From contig SOER01000003.1 of assembly GCA_021646405.1 (NCBI GenBank), positions 98,593 to 162,592 of the forward strand: 64,000 bases of DNA, in the 5' to 3' direction. The position numbers and the translations under genes are program-made. Source of the stretch: Candidatus Loosdrechtia aerotolerans (GTDB lineage Bacteria; Planctomycetota; Brocadiia; Brocadiales; Brocadiaceae). The notes beneath the pieces were generated by a model. The model was not told where the DNA came from and did not search any database. It saw only the letters and a list, made by a program, of their open reading frames with translations. This document shows, one piece after another, positions 37,365 to 47,721 of this stretch. How positions within the stretch are numbered: position 1 is the stretch's first letter; each line of letters starts with the position of its first letter.

Positions 37365-38594
37365 ATGATAGAACAACAAAATCAGCGCCCGATAGATGAA
37401 GGCGAAGTCAACCTGCTTGAATACTGGCGTATGATTTGGAAATGGAAAATACTCATAGGAATCATTTTCCTGTCACTTACGATAAGTGTGCTCCTCTTCT
37501 GTATTTTTTCACCAAAGATCTATGAGTCGACGGCGTCTATTCTCACTCCTGCTGAAACGCCAAACAGTTTTGGGAATTTTATGAGTAGCCTGGGGAGTAT
37601 AGCAAACTTTGCTCAGGCAGCAGGTATTTCAGTACCTTCGGTGACACAGGACCGGGACATTTATATACGTATTTTAAACAGCAGAATGGTGCAGGAGGCT
37701 ATTGTTAACCAGTTTAATCTGAAAGACCATTACAAAAAATTTTATTTCAAAAAATTAAATTTTACCCAGGATGCAATCAAATATTTGCAAAAAGTGACAA
37801 CAATCAGCACGGAAAATGAAGGGGCAATTTTAATTACGGTAGAGGACAAGGATCCACAATTAGCAGCACGTATTGCAAATGCATATGTAAACCATTTAGA
37901 CCGGATCGTATCACAATTAGGAACCGGTGCTGCGGGACGTCAGCGGCGTTTTATTGCAGAACAATTAGCAAAAACTGAAAAAAATCTAAAGGATACAGAA
38001 GATGCCTTAAAACAATTTCAGGAACAACACCGTGCTGTTGCCATTGAAGAACAGGCAAAAGGTGCCATAGAAGCTGCTGCTATCCTTAAGGGAGAAATAA
38101 TGGCGACAGAGGTAGAATTACAATTGATGCAAAATTTTGCCAGAGATAATCACCCGGAAGTTATGAAACTGAAAAGCAAAATCGATGAGTTAAAGCATCA
38201 ACTTGCCAGGTCACAGTACAATGCAGGTTTAGACTTGCCAACCAACCAGAGCGGTCCCAGACATTACCGGAAAGAGATTTATCTTCCGGTAGTAAATGTC
38301 CCCCAGGTAGCCCTGGAGTTAGCAAGGCTGACCCGCGATGTAAAAATACAGGAAACACTGTATACGTTTCTTATACAACAACTGGAACAGGCAAAGATTG
38401 CTGAAGTAAAAGATACACCATCACTTCAGGTTCTGGACCGGGCTGTTCCTGCAGAAAAAAAATCGAAACCAAAAACGATAATTGTTACGGCTATCGCTGG
38501 AATTATGAGTCTTTTTTTAGGTTTCTTTTGTGTCCTTGTACTGGAATACATTGACAAACAGCGATTAAAAATGAGCAGACCGGCAAAAATTTAA
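37365..38594 (+). CDS. Wzz-type polysaccharide chain-length / co-polymerase protein
   Basis: 409 residues. N-terminal Wzz segment (VNLLEYWRMIWKWKILIGIIF) with TM1 about 27-50, a long periplasmic region with coiled coils (about 190-290, QLAKTEKNLKDTEDALKQFQ), and TM2 near the end (VTAIAGIMSLFLGFFCVLVLEYID). There is no fused tyrosine kinase. It sets chain length and links polymerisation to the outer-membrane channel. ATG 37365 is preferred to 37326: AGGAGA lies 8 bases upstream and the Wzz domain starts at once. Confidence 0.9.
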   Translation: MIEQQNQRPIDEGEVNLLEYWRMIWKWKILIGIIFLSLTISVLLFCIFSPKIYESTASILTPAETPNSFGNFMSSLGSIANFAQAAGISVPSVTQDRDIYIRILNSRMVQEAIVNQFNLKDHYKKFYFKKLNFTQDAIKYLQKVTTISTENEGAILITVEDKDPQLAARIANAYVNHLDRIVSQLGTGAAGRQRRFIAEQLAKTEKNLKDTEDALKQFQEQHRAVAIEEQAKGAIEAAAILKGEIMATEVELQLMQNFARDNHPEVMKLKSKIDELKHQLARSQYNAGLDLPTNQSGPRHYRKEIYLPVVNVPQVALELARLTRDVKIQETLYTFLIQQLEQAKIAEVKDTPSLQVLDRAVPAEKKSKPKTIIVTAIAGIMSLFLGFFCVLVLEYIDKQRLKMSRPAKI

Positions 38595-38621
38595 CAGGTA
38601 TTCATCAAAAGAATTATTTTC

Positions 38622-40265
38622 ATGATTATTAATCAGTATTTAGGATTCTCTTATAAACGGTTGAAAATACGTTGTAGTGCTCTCCTTATTTTATTTGTTC
38701 TCTGTTATTTACTCCCCGTTTCATCACTCTCTGCGGCTGACAGGACTAATATCCCGTTAAAAAACTGGGGTGGGTTTGCAATTAACCGCTCATGGATTTA
38801 TGATGCGTTAGAAAGGATTGTGCTTGCAGGATTAGCGGATCAGGTGCTTTTGAATACAAAACCATTAAGCCGGGTGGAGGCAGCAAAGATTATAGCACAA
38901 GCAGTACAGCGCATCCAGCAGGATCAGACGGGCAACTATAATAACCGTGGTTATCTGGAAGAGATATTGTATAAACTCATCGAAGAATTTGGTCCCGAGT
39001 TAGCGGAAATAGGAGTAAGAACACCACTGAACCACGAAGCACAGCCGAGGTTCTTCGGTCTCAAGCCTGTCGATCATATACAACTGGGAAATGCCTTTGC
39101 CAATAATCCACAAGAGCCGGTAACGAACTTTGGACGGGAATTTCGTGAAGGAACAAACCATGCTTTTACCTTTGACGGAAGAGGCAATATGGGAGATTTC
39201 CTGTCGTTGTATTACCAGCCAGAAATTTTTTTCAATGAGGATACTACACAAGGACGATTACGAATCGGTTATGCAAAACTCACCTTCTGGAATGTTGAGC
39301 TGGAGGCAGGCCGTGACAGCATCTGGTGGGGACCCGGATTTCGGGGCTCAATGCTCTTCTCCAATAATGCCCCCCCGCTTGATCAGGTACGCCTGGGTTC
39401 AGCAGAACCCTTTCGGCTTCCCTGGATTTTTAAACATATCGGCCCCATTAAAGCAACGACCTTTGTTGGCAAACTTGATAGCGATCAGGAACCTTCCAAT
39501 CCGTTTGTTGGCGGTTATCGTATCAGCCTGGCCCCTTCCCGCCTATTGGAGATTGGTCATGGCCGTGCTTATCAGTTCGGTGGCGATGGGGTTGGTTACA
39601 CGATAACAGATTTTCCAGGAACGATTTTCCAGACTACCACATCAGAGGGCGTGGATGACCGTGATAGCCCGAGAAATATTAATAACTTACTCTCTTTTGA
39701 TATAACCCTGAGAATTCCGAATGTTGGCCGTTATATTTACATTGCCGAGGATATGGCACTCTACGGAGAACTGGGATGGGATGATACCCAAAAGGGCTGG
39801 ATATACCCTAAAGAACCGGGAGGCCTCGTTGGTACCTATCTTACCGGCTTTTTAGGAGATCCGAAACTTGATTTCCGTCTTGAATATGCCAGGACTACTT
39901 CAATCATGTTCACCCATAATAACCGCTATGAACAGGGGTTCATCTATAGAGGTTCGTTACTTTCACATTTCATCGGAACCGATGGAAATGAAATTTACGC
40001 CAGGATCAGCCGCTGGTTTACCAATGATATACTTCTCGGTCTTCAGTTAAGCAGGGCCGAAATCGGTACAACACAACATGATCTCGTTGGAAAAGCACCT
40101 AAGGAAAGACGCTACCTCATCGGACTCGATTTCTCTTATCAAATTACAGATCATCTCTCGATTTATTCAGAATATGATTTTACTCTTATTGATAATCATA
40201 ACTTTATACGGGGAGAAGAAGAGACCGATCATCTCCTCAGAATTGAATTCACGTATTCATTCTAA
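38622..40265 (+). CDS. Wzi-like capsule assembly outer-membrane protein
   Basis: 547 residues. Signal peptide to about 40 (LLPVSSLSA), a short helical domain (RSWIYDALERIVLAGLADQVLLNTKPLSRVEAAKII) that resembles an SLH-like unit, then a beta-barrel with alternating aromatic strands and a terminal EFTYSF typical of outer-membrane proteins. The central WNVELEAGRDSIWWGPGFRGS block is characteristic of the Wzi capsule-assembly family. It would attach or organise exported polysaccharide at the surface. It lies 27 bases after the Wzz-like gene. Confidence 0.88.
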   Translation: MIINQYLGFSYKRLKIRCSALLILFVLCYLLPVSSLSAADRTNIPLKNWGGFAINRSWIYDALERIVLAGLADQVLLNTKPLSRVEAAKIIAQAVQRIQQDQTGNYNNRGYLEEILYKLIEEFGPELAEIGVRTPLNHEAQPRFFGLKPVDHIQLGNAFANNPQEPVTNFGREFREGTNHAFTFDGRGNMGDFLSLYYQPEIFFNEDTTQGRLRIGYAKLTFWNVELEAGRDSIWWGPGFRGSMLFSNNAPPLDQVRLGSAEPFRLPWIFKHIGPIKATTFVGKLDSDQEPSNPFVGGYRISLAPSRLLEIGHGRAYQFGGDGVGYTITDFPGTIFQTTTSEGVDDRDSPRNINNLLSFDITLRIPNVGRYIYIAEDMALYGELGWDDTQKGWIYPKEPGGLVGTYLTGFLGDPKLDFRLEYARTTSIMFTHNNRYEQGFIYRGSLLSHFIGTDGNEIYARISRWFTNDILLGLQLSRAEIGTTQHDLVGKAPKERRYLIGLDFSYQITDHLSIYSEYDFTLIDNHNFIRGEEETDHLLRIEFTYSF

Positions 40266-40282
40266 CAATTAGGTATGATGTA

Positions 40283-40840
40283 TTATGATGTATTTAAATG
40301 GTAGCGGAAATCAAAATCCGGAAAATTTTTATCCCTGTCAGACACTACTGCTGGCATAAAGGGCCATTCAACGTTAAATTTAGGGTCGTTCCACCGTATA
40401 CCCCTTTCTAAATGAGGGGCATAAAATTCCGTAATAAAATACATAATCTCCGTATTATCCTCTAAGGTAAGAAAAGCATGCCCAAATCCCTTGGGGACGT
40501 ATACCATCTTCCTGTTCTGATCTGTTAATTCAATACCACACCACTTTCCAAATGTTTCAGAATGAGGGCGTAAATCTAAAATAACATCGTAGAGTGAACC
40601 CTTTATACACCGAACAATTTTGGTTTCAGCCTTTGGCGGCAGCTGATAATGAATACCTCGCAGCGTACCACGATAAACATTTAACGTGTTGTTTATCTGT
40701 ACTATTCGATGATCCAAACCGTAATTTTCAAATTCATGCGTACAAAAAGATCTCGCAAAAAATCCCCTGCTATCCTCGCGTTTCTCAAGGCTTATTACGT
40801 AAGCTCCTTTTAGCACTGTCTCTGAAAATACCACATGCAT
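40283..40840 (-). CDS. rfbC: dTDP-4-dehydrorhamnose 3,5-epimerase
   Basis: 185 residues, the full RmlC cupin: EDSRGFFARSF, LRGIHYQLPP (catalytic His), KIVRCIKGSLYDVILDLR (catalytic Asp), VPKGFGHAFLTLEDNTEIMY and RGIRWNDP. It epimerises dTDP-4-keto-6-deoxyglucose at C3 and C5. GAGGAG directly abuts ATG 40840, whereas GTG 40834 would be spaced 6 bases, so the true start may be the GTG. Convergent with the Wzi-like gene (17 bases apart). Confidence 0.95.
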   Translation of the reverse strand: MHVVFSETVLKGAYVISLEKREDSRGFFARSFCTHEFENYGLDHRIVQINNTLNVYRGTLRGIHYQLPPKAETKIVRCIKGSLYDVILDLRPHSETFGKWCGIELTDQNRKMVYVPKGFGHAFLTLEDNTEIMYFITEFYAPHLERGIRWNDPKFNVEWPFMPAVVSDRDKNFPDFDFRYHLNTS

Positions 40841-41109
40841 CTCCTCACAGGTTCAAGGTTTTTCAAAAAACAAAAGTGTTATAAGAAAAAGATGTGCCAA
40901 TACATACGCGGAATGGAGAAAATAATACAATTCTGTTTTTAGCACGGGCAATCTGCTTGTTACCAAACAGATACTTCGGCAGACAAGCAAACGCCCTGTG
41001 AACGTTGGGTGAACAGTAGCAGTTGTCCCCATCCGGAGCTCATCCTTACCTACAAGTTGGATAAAGAGCAAAAGGGTGGCCAGGATGTTGTATGTGAATG
41101 ATGATAGGA

Positions 41110-41660
41110 AAAAACAGGCCGCTCCTTTGGAGCTTAAGAGACTTTCTGTCTTGAACTTACCGCCTTCGGCGGACTTTTACTCAACACACTCCATGGTATA
41201 GTTGTACACCCCGGACATTCGACTTTTGGCATATACCCTATGACAATACATGGTGTTCCTCTCTCGTGCAGGAATGAATCTCTTTCATCAGGGATGAGAC
41301 CCTTCGCTCCACTCAGGGTGACAGAATAGAGGTTACATCTGAAATCCTTCATTCCACTCTGGATGAGATGTCAGCAGGGAATTTGTCATTCTGAGCACAT
41401 TCACGGAGTTTATACTGAGCGAAGCGAGTGTGTTCAGGGTAAACTCCGCGAAGCGGAGTGAAGAATCTTGGCAGCGAAGAATCCCCCACTCAAAAACGAG
41501 ACCCTTCGTTTCACTCAGGGTGACAGAAACAGGTTACCATCCTGAAACCCTTCATTCCACCCTGGATGAGACGTCAGCAGAGAATCTGTCATTCTGAGCG
41601 GCAGCGAAGAATCTCGTCTTTTCATGGTGTTAAGAGAGCATCTTATACTAAACAACGGTA
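41110..41660 (+). repeat. Longest copy of the 'gaagcgaagaatct' family
   Basis: A GCTCC-GGAGC hairpin (about 41111-41130), 'accgccttcggcgg', and then two to three head-to-tail blocks of 'cccttcgctccactcagggt' and 'gtcattctgagc' with the insert 'gagtttatactgagcgaagc' and its inverse. Apparent ORFs here (such as 41134-41352 and 41515-41793) are repeat translations. The gap 40841-42113 holds no supported gene. Confidence 0.85.
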
Positions 41661-41904
41661 TTTGTACTCCTTTACAATCAATGCCACAAACAGCCGGCTC
41701 CGATGGAGCCAGGTGCATGTGTGCTTTTATCATGGTTATCGCTATTCTTTCTTAGTATCAGTATCTCCCAAAGGATTACGTTTCCTTTATTGATACAGCT
41801 GACATTCAAGAGGTTTTCAAAGGAAGAGAGAAAAGGATATCGTTCTGCACCAGGTCCCATGTTATAGTACTAAGCATATGAAATCGAACAGGAAATAAAA
41901 ATGT

Positions 41905-42005
41905 AATTTTATGTCACCCTTTCAGGGTGAATTCTCTTGTTTTTTCATTATCCCAGGGTAAAAATTTACCCTGGGATATCAGAGAAAAGCCCTTTGGGCT
42001 TTAAA
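41905..42005. repeat. 101-bp three-hairpin element, copy 1
   Basis: Holds the dyads CACCCTTTCAGGGTG, CCCAGGGTAAA with TTTACCCTGGG, and AAAGCCCTTTGGGCTTT. The same 101 bases recur in direct orientation at 53854-53954 with about three differences. Confidence 0.9.
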
Positions 42006-42113
42006 CTTGAATGTCAGATACAGGTGTAAAATGGCACATAACTGTGACAGCAAAAAAGTGCGACATGGCACATCGAAGAATGTGAAGACGTAAATAATTT
42101 ATCGTATCTGAAA

Positions 42114-42437
42114 TTATCTGGACGATGTACTGTCTGAGAAGCAAACAAGATAAAAAGTTTTGCCTCCTGTATTCGTGATACTGTGCTTCACGCCTGCGGG
42201 GATTCTGATAATGCTCCGTTCCGTATCAACCAAAAATTCCCTGGAAGATTGAGGATCTTGTAAGGTGATTTTGGCGAGGTTCTCACCCCCGAGTACACAA
42301 AGAACTTCATCATGCTCATGGAAATGGTTTCCCCGGGTAGCTCCGGGCTTAACACTCACGATGTGAAAATGTTTTAAACCGGGATACTTAAAAGATAATG
42401 AGAAGCCCCGGTCATCTGCGGTTTCTATCGTTTCCAC
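42114..42437 (-). CDS. Small cupin protein of the sugar-nucleotide cluster
   Basis: 107 residues forming a single cupin: VKPGATRGNHFHEHDEVLCVLGG (metal-type His pair and Glu) and RIPAGVKHSITNTGGKTFYLVCFS. RGNHFHEH resembles the cupin domains of CapF-type reductases and the sugar ketoisomerases FdtA/QdtA, so a nucleotide-sugar isomerase or accessory role is likely but not settled. Start is GTG 42437, with AGAGGAAA upstream. It follows the UDP-glucuronate epimerase-like gene by 15 bases on the same strand. Confidence 0.8.
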   Translation of the reverse strand: METIETADDRGFSLSFKYPGLKHFHIVSVKPGATRGNHFHEHDEVLCVLGGENLAKITLQDPQSSREFLVDTERSIIRIPAGVKHSITNTGGKTFYLVCFSDSTSSR

Positions 42438-42452
42438 TATTCGTATTTCCTC

Positions 42453-43472
42453 TTATCTGATGCCTTTCGTATAATACGATATATACCAGTCAACAAATCT
42501 TTTCAACCCTTCCTCTATCGGGGTCGATGGTTTAAAACCGGTATCGGTACTTAAATCATCTATATCAGCATATGTAGCAGGGACATCTCCGATTTGTATC
42601 GGTAATAAATTTTTCACTGCTCCTTTACCAAGATAGTCCTCTAATAGTTCAATAAAATAACAAAGTTCAACGGGTCTGTTATTGCCTATATTGTATAATT
42701 TATATGGCGCATAGCTGGTTGCCGAATCAGGATTATCTCCGTTCCACCCGGGGTTTGGCCCGGGAATTCTTTTCATTGCCCTCACTACACCTTCAATAAT
42801 ATCGTCAATATAGGTAAAATCCCTCTGCATTTTTCCGTAATTAAATACATCTATTGGCTTACCTTCCATTATAGCCTTTGTAAAAATAAAATATGCCATA
42901 TCAGGACGTCCCCAGGGTCCGTAAACAGTAAAAAACCGCAGGCCTGTAGACGGGAGATTATATAAGCTTGAGTATGTATGTGCCATGAGTTCGTTCGCTT
43001 TTTTCGTGGCAGCGTAAAGAGAGACGGGATGATCAACATTATGGTGTACAGAAAAAGGCATTTTTGTATTTGCCCCGTAAACAGAACTTGATGAGGCAAA
43101 AACACAATGTTTTACCTTCGTATGCCTGCATGCCTCGAGAATATTTATAAACCCGACAATATTACTATCTATATATGCACGTGGATTTATTAAAGAATAC
43201 CTTACCCCGGCCTGTGCGGCAAGGTTTACAACGATATCAAACCCTTCTTCAGCAAAGAGTTTTGAGATTGATTCTTTATCAACGAGATCAATTTTAAAGA
43301 ACCGGAATCTTTCCCTCCCTTCAATTTGACGTAACCTGGCGAGTTTAAGATTAACATCATAGTAATCATTTATATTATCTATACCGACAACCTCATCACC
43401 ACAATCAATCAACCTCTTGCATAAATAAAACCCAATAAATCCTGCTGCACCGGTAACAAGAATTTTATTCAT
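42453..43472 (-). CDS. NAD-dependent epimerase, UDP-glucuronate 4-epimerase-like
   Basis: 339 residues, extended short-chain dehydrogenase: [11 protein letters not shown] (NAD binding), [33 protein letters not shown] (catalytic Tyr and Lys), [17 protein letters not shown]. The [12 protein letters not shown] and GPWGRPDMA motifs mark the UDP-glucuronate 4-epimerase (GAE/LpsL-like) branch, giving UDP-galacturonate. ATG 43472 begins the Rossmann strand; the longer frame adds 21 residues without a domain. The ribosome site is weak. Confidence 0.9.
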   Translation of the reverse strand: MNKILVTGAAGFIGFYLCKRLIDCGDEVVGIDNINDYYDVNLKLARLRQIEGRERFRFFKIDLVDKESISKLFAEEGFDIVVNLAAQAGVRYSLINPRAYIDSNIVGFINILEACRHTKVKHCVFASSSSVYGANTKMPFSVHHNVDHPVSLYAATKKANELMAHTYSSLYNLPSTGLRFFTVYGPWGRPDMAYFIFTKAIMEGKPIDVFNYGKMQRDFTYIDDIIEGVVRAMKRIPGPNPGWNGDNPDSATSYAPYKLYNIGNNRPVELCYFIELLEDYLGKGAVKNLLPIQIGDVPATYADIDDLSTDTGFKPSTPIEEGLKRFVDWYISYYTKGIR

Positions 43473-43649
43473 AATGATACCCGTTATCAATTTTTCTGTT
43501 TTTATGCTACAAATACCTTCATTCTCTTTCTTCACTCCTTCAGAGGAGAAATAAGGAGAGGCTTTTTCTTCTCACACGTATATCCCATCTCCCCCATATT
43601 GAAACGTATTGCAGATACCCCGCATCTTCCATACCTATTATAGAGGATA

Positions 43650-43818
43650 CTATTAATAAAAAAATAATGAGAACGCAGATGAACGCTGATGGAAGCAGAT
43701 TGACAAGATTACCAACAGAAAAATCTGGTAACTCCTCAGGTTCAATATTCAACATCTGCGCAAATCTGCGTCCTATTTTTAGGTTTTTGGATTTGAAATT
43801 TGTTTTGGATTTCACCAT
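43650..43818. repeat. Dispersed 'cgcagatgaacgctgatgga' / 'atctgcgtcctattttt' element
   Basis: Contains 'gaacgcagatgaacgctgat', 'caaatctgcgtcctattttt' and 'ttggatttgaaatttg' blocks, matching those at 23.7-23.9 and 60.3-60.45 kb. The 92-codon frame across it is a repeat translation. Confidence 0.75.
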
Positions 43819-43834
43819 TACCTGTAAAGATTAA

Positions 43835-45229
43835 TCAGGTCTGTATTCTTCCGTATTTGTCTTCCATCCTCACGATATCATCCTCCCCAACATACTCCCC
43901 ATTCTGCACCTCTATAATTTCAAGATGTATCTTGCCCGGATTTTCAAGTCTGTGAGACATTGATTTCGATATATAGATACTCTCATTCTCGTGAATAAAT
44001 TTCTCTTCGTTTCCAACCGTTACCTTTGCCACACCTTTTATAACTACCCAGTGTTCTGATCTGTGGTGATGTATCTGCAGACTTAGTTTTTCACCTGGTT
44101 TTATCATAATCCTCTTTATTTTGTATCTGGGCCCCTCATCAAGAATCGTGAAGCTTCCCCATGGCCGGTATGTTGTAACATGTTCTTCAATCTCATTTCT
44201 CGATTCTTTTTTTAGTCTGTCTACAATATCTTTTACTTTCTGAGCCTCTCCCTTTCTTGCAATCAGTATCGCATCATCGGTTTCGATGATTAAACAGTCC
44301 TCTAATCCAACCGTTGATATCAACCTTTTATTACCGATAACAAGGGTACCCTTTGTGTTAACAGAACAAACATCACCCTGCGTAATATTCCCGTCTTTAT
44401 CTTTTTCCAAAACATCAAACAATGAATCCCACGAACCAATATCATTCCAGTATACATCGAGAGGTAATGTTACCACCCTGTCGGATCTCTCCATAATGGC
44501 GTAATCTATGGATATCTCAGGCATTTGGGTAAAGGCGGACAACATTTCATCAAAACCCTTATCAAGCTCTTTGCTAATCTGTGGTTCGTGCTTCTTAAAC
44601 TCTTCGAGGATAGTGCCGAGTGTAAAGGCAAACATACCGGAGTTCCAGAAATAATTACCCTCGCGCATATAACATTCTGCGGTCTCTCTGTCAGGCTTCT
44701 CCGTAAACCTATCAGCCTTGAAATACCGCTGTTGACTGCCGGGACTGTATCCGGTGCATTTAATATACCCATACCCGGTTTCGGGTCTTGTAGGCAGAAT
44801 TCCAAAGGTTACAATAAAACCTTCTCTGGCAACCTTTTCCGCCTCTCTCAGATACTCCTGAAACCTTTCAACAGGCCTGATGATGTGATCAGAAGGCGAT
44901 ACAAATATTACTTCATCCTTATTACATCCTAATGTATCCAAACAATATTTAATTCCGAGGGCGATTGCGGGCGCTGTATTTTTACTTGTCGGTTCAAGTA
45001 TTGAATGGGCGGCAGATACAGTACTTAATTCGGATATGACATAAAACTGATAACCACTTTTTGTTACTACGATAATATCATTGGGTGGAATTATTCCCAT
45101 TACCCTTTCAACCGTTTGCAGCAGGAGAGACTTGTCTCCATTCAATGTAAGAAATTGTTTAGGAAAATTTTTTCTGCTTAACGGCCAGAGCCTTGTTCCG
45201 GAACCACCTGCAAGGATAAGTGCTTTCAT
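43835..45229 (-). CDS. manC: Mannose-1-phosphate guanylyltransferase / mannose-6-phosphate isomerase
   Basis: 464 residues, bifunctional type II architecture. The nucleotidyltransferase half (1-350) has [35 protein letters not shown] and WNSGMFAF. The cupin half (about 355-464) has YRPWGSFTILDEG, KLSLQIHHHRSEHWVVIKG and SMSHRLENPG. It makes GDP-mannose and may supply mannose-1-phosphate precursors for the exopolysaccharide. It is divergent from the initiating transferase gene. Confidence 0.95.
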   Translation of the reverse strand: MKALILAGGSGTRLWPLSRKNFPKQFLTLNGDKSLLLQTVERVMGIIPPNDIIVVTKSGYQFYVISELSTVSAAHSILEPTSKNTAPAIALGIKYCLDTLGCNKDEVIFVSPSDHIIRPVERFQEYLREAEKVAREGFIVTFGILPTRPETGYGYIKCTGYSPGSQQRYFKADRFTEKPDRETAECYMREGNYFWNSGMFAFTLGTILEEFKKHEPQISKELDKGFDEMLSAFTQMPEISIDYAIMERSDRVVTLPLDVYWNDIGSWDSLFDVLEKDKDGNITQGDVCSVNTKGTLVIGNKRLISTVGLEDCLIIETDDAILIARKGEAQKVKDIVDRLKKESRNEIEEHVTTYRPWGSFTILDEGPRYKIKRIMIKPGEKLSLQIHHHRSEHWVVIKGVAKVTVGNEEKFIHENESIYISKSMSHRLENPGKIHLEIIEVQNGEYVGEDDIVRMEDKYGRIQT

Positions 45230-45458
45230 TCTACCTCCAGAGGTTTATGAAAAAAATAGGTAAGGTGTAGTATACCTGAAAGGGGAGTATACCATAAATG
45301 ATGCCATACGCAAAAGGATTTTGAGCCCTGAACTCTTTCTCTCTGGTTCAACGCAAGTAATTTAGCGGCAAAGCGGCAAACCTGATAAAATTTATCTCAA
45401 ACAATGAATACGGAGTACTTTGAGTGTTGAACAAGAGAAGCCGGTTCCTGATTTTTGC

Positions 45459-45487
45459 TTGACACAATATATATATCAGGTATGTTA
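45459..45487 (+). promoter_or_regulatory. Candidate sigma70 promoter for the WecA-like gene
   Basis: A perfect TTGACA (45459-45464) is followed after 16 bases by TATGTT (45481-45486). Start would lie near 45494, 59 bases before ATG 45553. Confidence 0.55.
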
Positions 45488-45552
45488 TATAAGCTGCTTT
45501 TCTGTTGAGGAGAAATGCCGGTTTCATTTTCAGGTTCCTATAGTAAGTATAC

Positions 45553-46611
45553 ATGATATTCCTAATTCTCTTTACCTCCTTTTTTATAACCCTTGTTGTC
45601 CTGCCCAGGCTTTCTGATATGGCACCCAAAATAGGGTTGATGGATCTCCCACACAAACGAAAGATACACATGAAACCGAAACCTCTGGTTGGCGGCCTCG
45701 GGATTTTTACAGCCTTTCTTGTCTGTTCACTGCTCCTCACCTCATTTTCAAATTTACAAGGGTTTTATGCAGGGCTTCTTCTATTGATTATTATAGGGTT
45801 TTTTGATGATTTAAAAGGATTAGCACCCCGATGGAAATTTCTTGTCCAGATACTTGCTGCAATTCTCCTGATTTTTTTTAATAAAACAGTCCTTATCTCT
45901 GTTGGAAACATTCTTTTCCTCGGGCCTATCCACCTGGGTATTTTTGCAATTCCGGTGACCATATTTTGTATTGTTGGTGTTATTAATGCTATAAATATGA
46001 TTGACGGAATAGATGGGCTTGCAGGCGGTATTTCCTTTATCTCTCTGGTGTCATTTGCCGTTCTTTCATATCTGAATCAGCAGAAAGAGCTGATGATAAT
46101 CAGTACCGTACTCAGTGGCGCTGTTATTGGCTTCCTGAGATATAATTGGTATCCTTCAAAATTATTCATGGGAGATATAGGAAGCAATTCACTTGGTTTT
46201 ACTATGGCCTTCCTGTCAATAGCATTATCCCAGAAAGGGAAATACAGCGTTTCGCCAATGGTTCCGGTGCTTATCCTTGCAGTACCGATTGTTGATACAC
46301 TAACAGTTATGATTAAACGAAAATTAAGGAATGAAAGTCCGTTTCGCGCCGGGAAAGATCATATTCACCATGTCCTTTTAAGAATGGGTTTCGACAAAAA
46401 GACAACGGTAACCGTAATTCTCTCCGTATCATTTCTTTTTTCCCTCTTAGGCATTTTCGGCACATTTCTCAAAATACCGGATTATTACCTGTTCCTCATC
46501 TTCTGTACCTATTTTATCTTCTATTTCTCCTCCTCATTTTATGTAAAGGAAATATACACTTACAGGATGAAGTTAACCAGGAGGATTAGAATAGCTAAAT
46601 GTAATAAGTGA
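45553..46611 (+). CDS. Undecaprenyl-phosphate sugar-1-phosphate transferase (WecA/TagO-like)
   Basis: 352 residues with about 11 membrane segments. Family motifs: GGLGIFTAF, FFDDLKGL (DD Mg site), INMIDGIDGLAGG, LFMGDIGSNSLGF and the HIHH loop (GKDHIHHVLLRMG). It transfers a sugar-1-phosphate, often GlcNAc-1-P, to undecaprenyl phosphate and so starts glycan assembly at the inner membrane. It is the only initiating transferase in the window and likely primes the exopolysaccharide. Its last 39 bases overlap the convergent glycosyltransferase gene. Confidence 0.92.
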   Translation: MIFLILFTSFFITLVVLPRLSDMAPKIGLMDLPHKRKIHMKPKPLVGGLGIFTAFLVCSLLLTSFSNLQGFYAGLLLLIIIGFFDDLKGLAPRWKFLVQILAAILLIFFNKTVLISVGNILFLGPIHLGIFAIPVTIFCIVGVINAINMIDGIDGLAGGISFISLVSFAVLSYLNQQKELMIISTVLSGAVIGFLRYNWYPSKLFMGDIGSNSLGFTMAFLSIALSQKGKYSVSPMVPVLILAVPIVDTLTVMIKRKLRNESPFRAGKDHIHHVLLRMGFDKKTTVTVILSVSFLFSLLGIFGTFLKIPDYYLFLIFCTYFIFYFSSSFYVKEIYTYRMKLTRRIRIAKCNK

Positions 46612-47721
46612 TTCGTAATCCTCAACAACTTTATTCCATGTGAAGCATGGCCGCAGCTTTGATCTTGCCGATTGTGATACGTCATGCCATGCCTCAATCG
46701 AACAGGATTCCACCCAATCGAGTTGACGTATGAGCGAATCAATATCATGAAAATAGAGACCTGCATCTTCTAAAACCTCTTCATTAAAAGGAGTCCTTCG
46801 GGCTATCACAGGGGTACCGGTTGAGAGCGATTCCAACAGGGTTGGATTAATACCACCAACAGTATGGCCGTGAATATAGGATAGTGCATTACATCGTAAA
46901 AGATAGAGCAGGGGGCGATCATAAATTGGCCCGGCAACAATCACCTGAGAACTTCCGGCTATTAAAGGCCGTACACTATTTTCGAAAAACGGAGTTGACG
47001 GGCCAATCAACAGGACCGGTTTCCCTGCAACCCTTTTCAATGCAGCCTCACAGATCTCTTTAATACTGTTTTCCGGTTCGAGTCGCATTACAACAACATG
47101 GTATCCCCGGCAATGAATCGTATAGGTATTCAAAAATTGGTTCATCTTCTCTTCTGATGCATGATCATTCGATACATCAGGTACATCGGTCCCGTATGCA
47201 ATAAATGTAGATTTCTTCTTGTACCGTTTTTCATAATATTTTACGATATGGGTTGAATCACTAATAAGTTCGTTCGAGAAATATGCTGCAAAAAATTCTG
47301 CACAGCGAAAGTATATTCTTACATACCAGGGCCATTTTGAACGGAGATACTCAAAACCGTCGGTATTTATTATGAGTTTTTTTCCGAAAATACGCGGTAT
47401 AAGAAAAAATGGTCCGGCACCATATCCGAGCATAACAATTACATCCGCATCACTCCGTGAAGCATGCCAAAGAGAGCGAATATCATAAAACAGGGGAGCG
47501 GATTTCCCTTTCCCGTGTTTTACGAAGACCAGATTCGCTTTACCATATACTGCCGGACAACCCTCCTGTTCAGGACAGTATATAGTCCACCGGATGTCTT
47601 TTCCCCGGCTTACTGTAGCTATTTTATCAGCACATACCTCAAAGGCCCCGTAACATGCGGGAACACCCCTTGAACCCAGAAGGGCAGCATGAATGGGTTT
47701 TGTCCTTTCTGAAGAAATCAT
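46573..47721 (-). CDS. Glycosyltransferase with DUF1972 N-terminal domain
   Basis: 382 residues. The opening ALLGSRGVPACYGAFEVCADKIA is the DUF1972 signature of rhamnosyl- and related family 4 transferases. The C-terminal GT-B half has VVVMRLEPENSIKEI, GPIYDRPLLYLLRCNALSYIHGHTVGGINPTLLESLSTGTPVIA (donor-binding Glu). It adds a sugar to the lipid-linked repeat unit. ATG 47721 is used: GGAGA lies 8 bases upstream and it overlaps the epimerase stop by one base (TAATG), so the two are coupled. Confidence 0.88.
   Translation of the reverse strand: MISSERTKPIHAALLGSRGVPACYGAFEVCADKIATVSRGKDIRWTIYCPEQEGCPAVYGKANLVFVKHGKGKSAPLFYDIRSLWHASRSDADVIVMLGYGAGPFFLIPRIFGKKLIINTDGFEYLRSKWPWYVRIYFRCAEFFAAYFSNELISDSTHIVKYYEKRYKKKSTFIAYGTDVPDVSNDHASEEKMNQFLNTYTIHCRGYHVVVMRLEPENSIKEICEAALKRVAGKPVLLIGPSTPFFENSVRPLIAGSSQVIVAGPIYDRPLLYLLRCNALSYIHGHTVGGINPTLLESLSTGTPVIARRTPFNEEVLEDAGLYFHDIDSLIRQLDWVESCSIEAWHDVSQSARSKLRPCFTWNKVVEDYESLITFSYSNPPG

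Noticed and set aside
41152..41655. Possible CRISPR-like array
   Set aside because: Repeats are long, modular and irregularly spaced with no unique spacers and no cas genes nearby.
41515..41793. Two overlapping ORFs on opposite strands
   Set aside because: Repeat translations; neither has a recognisable domain.
43540..43818. 92-codon ORF between manC and the epimerase
   Set aside because: It translates a dispersed repeat ('atctgcgtcctattttt' and 'ttggatttgaaatttg' blocks) and has no domain or ribosome site.
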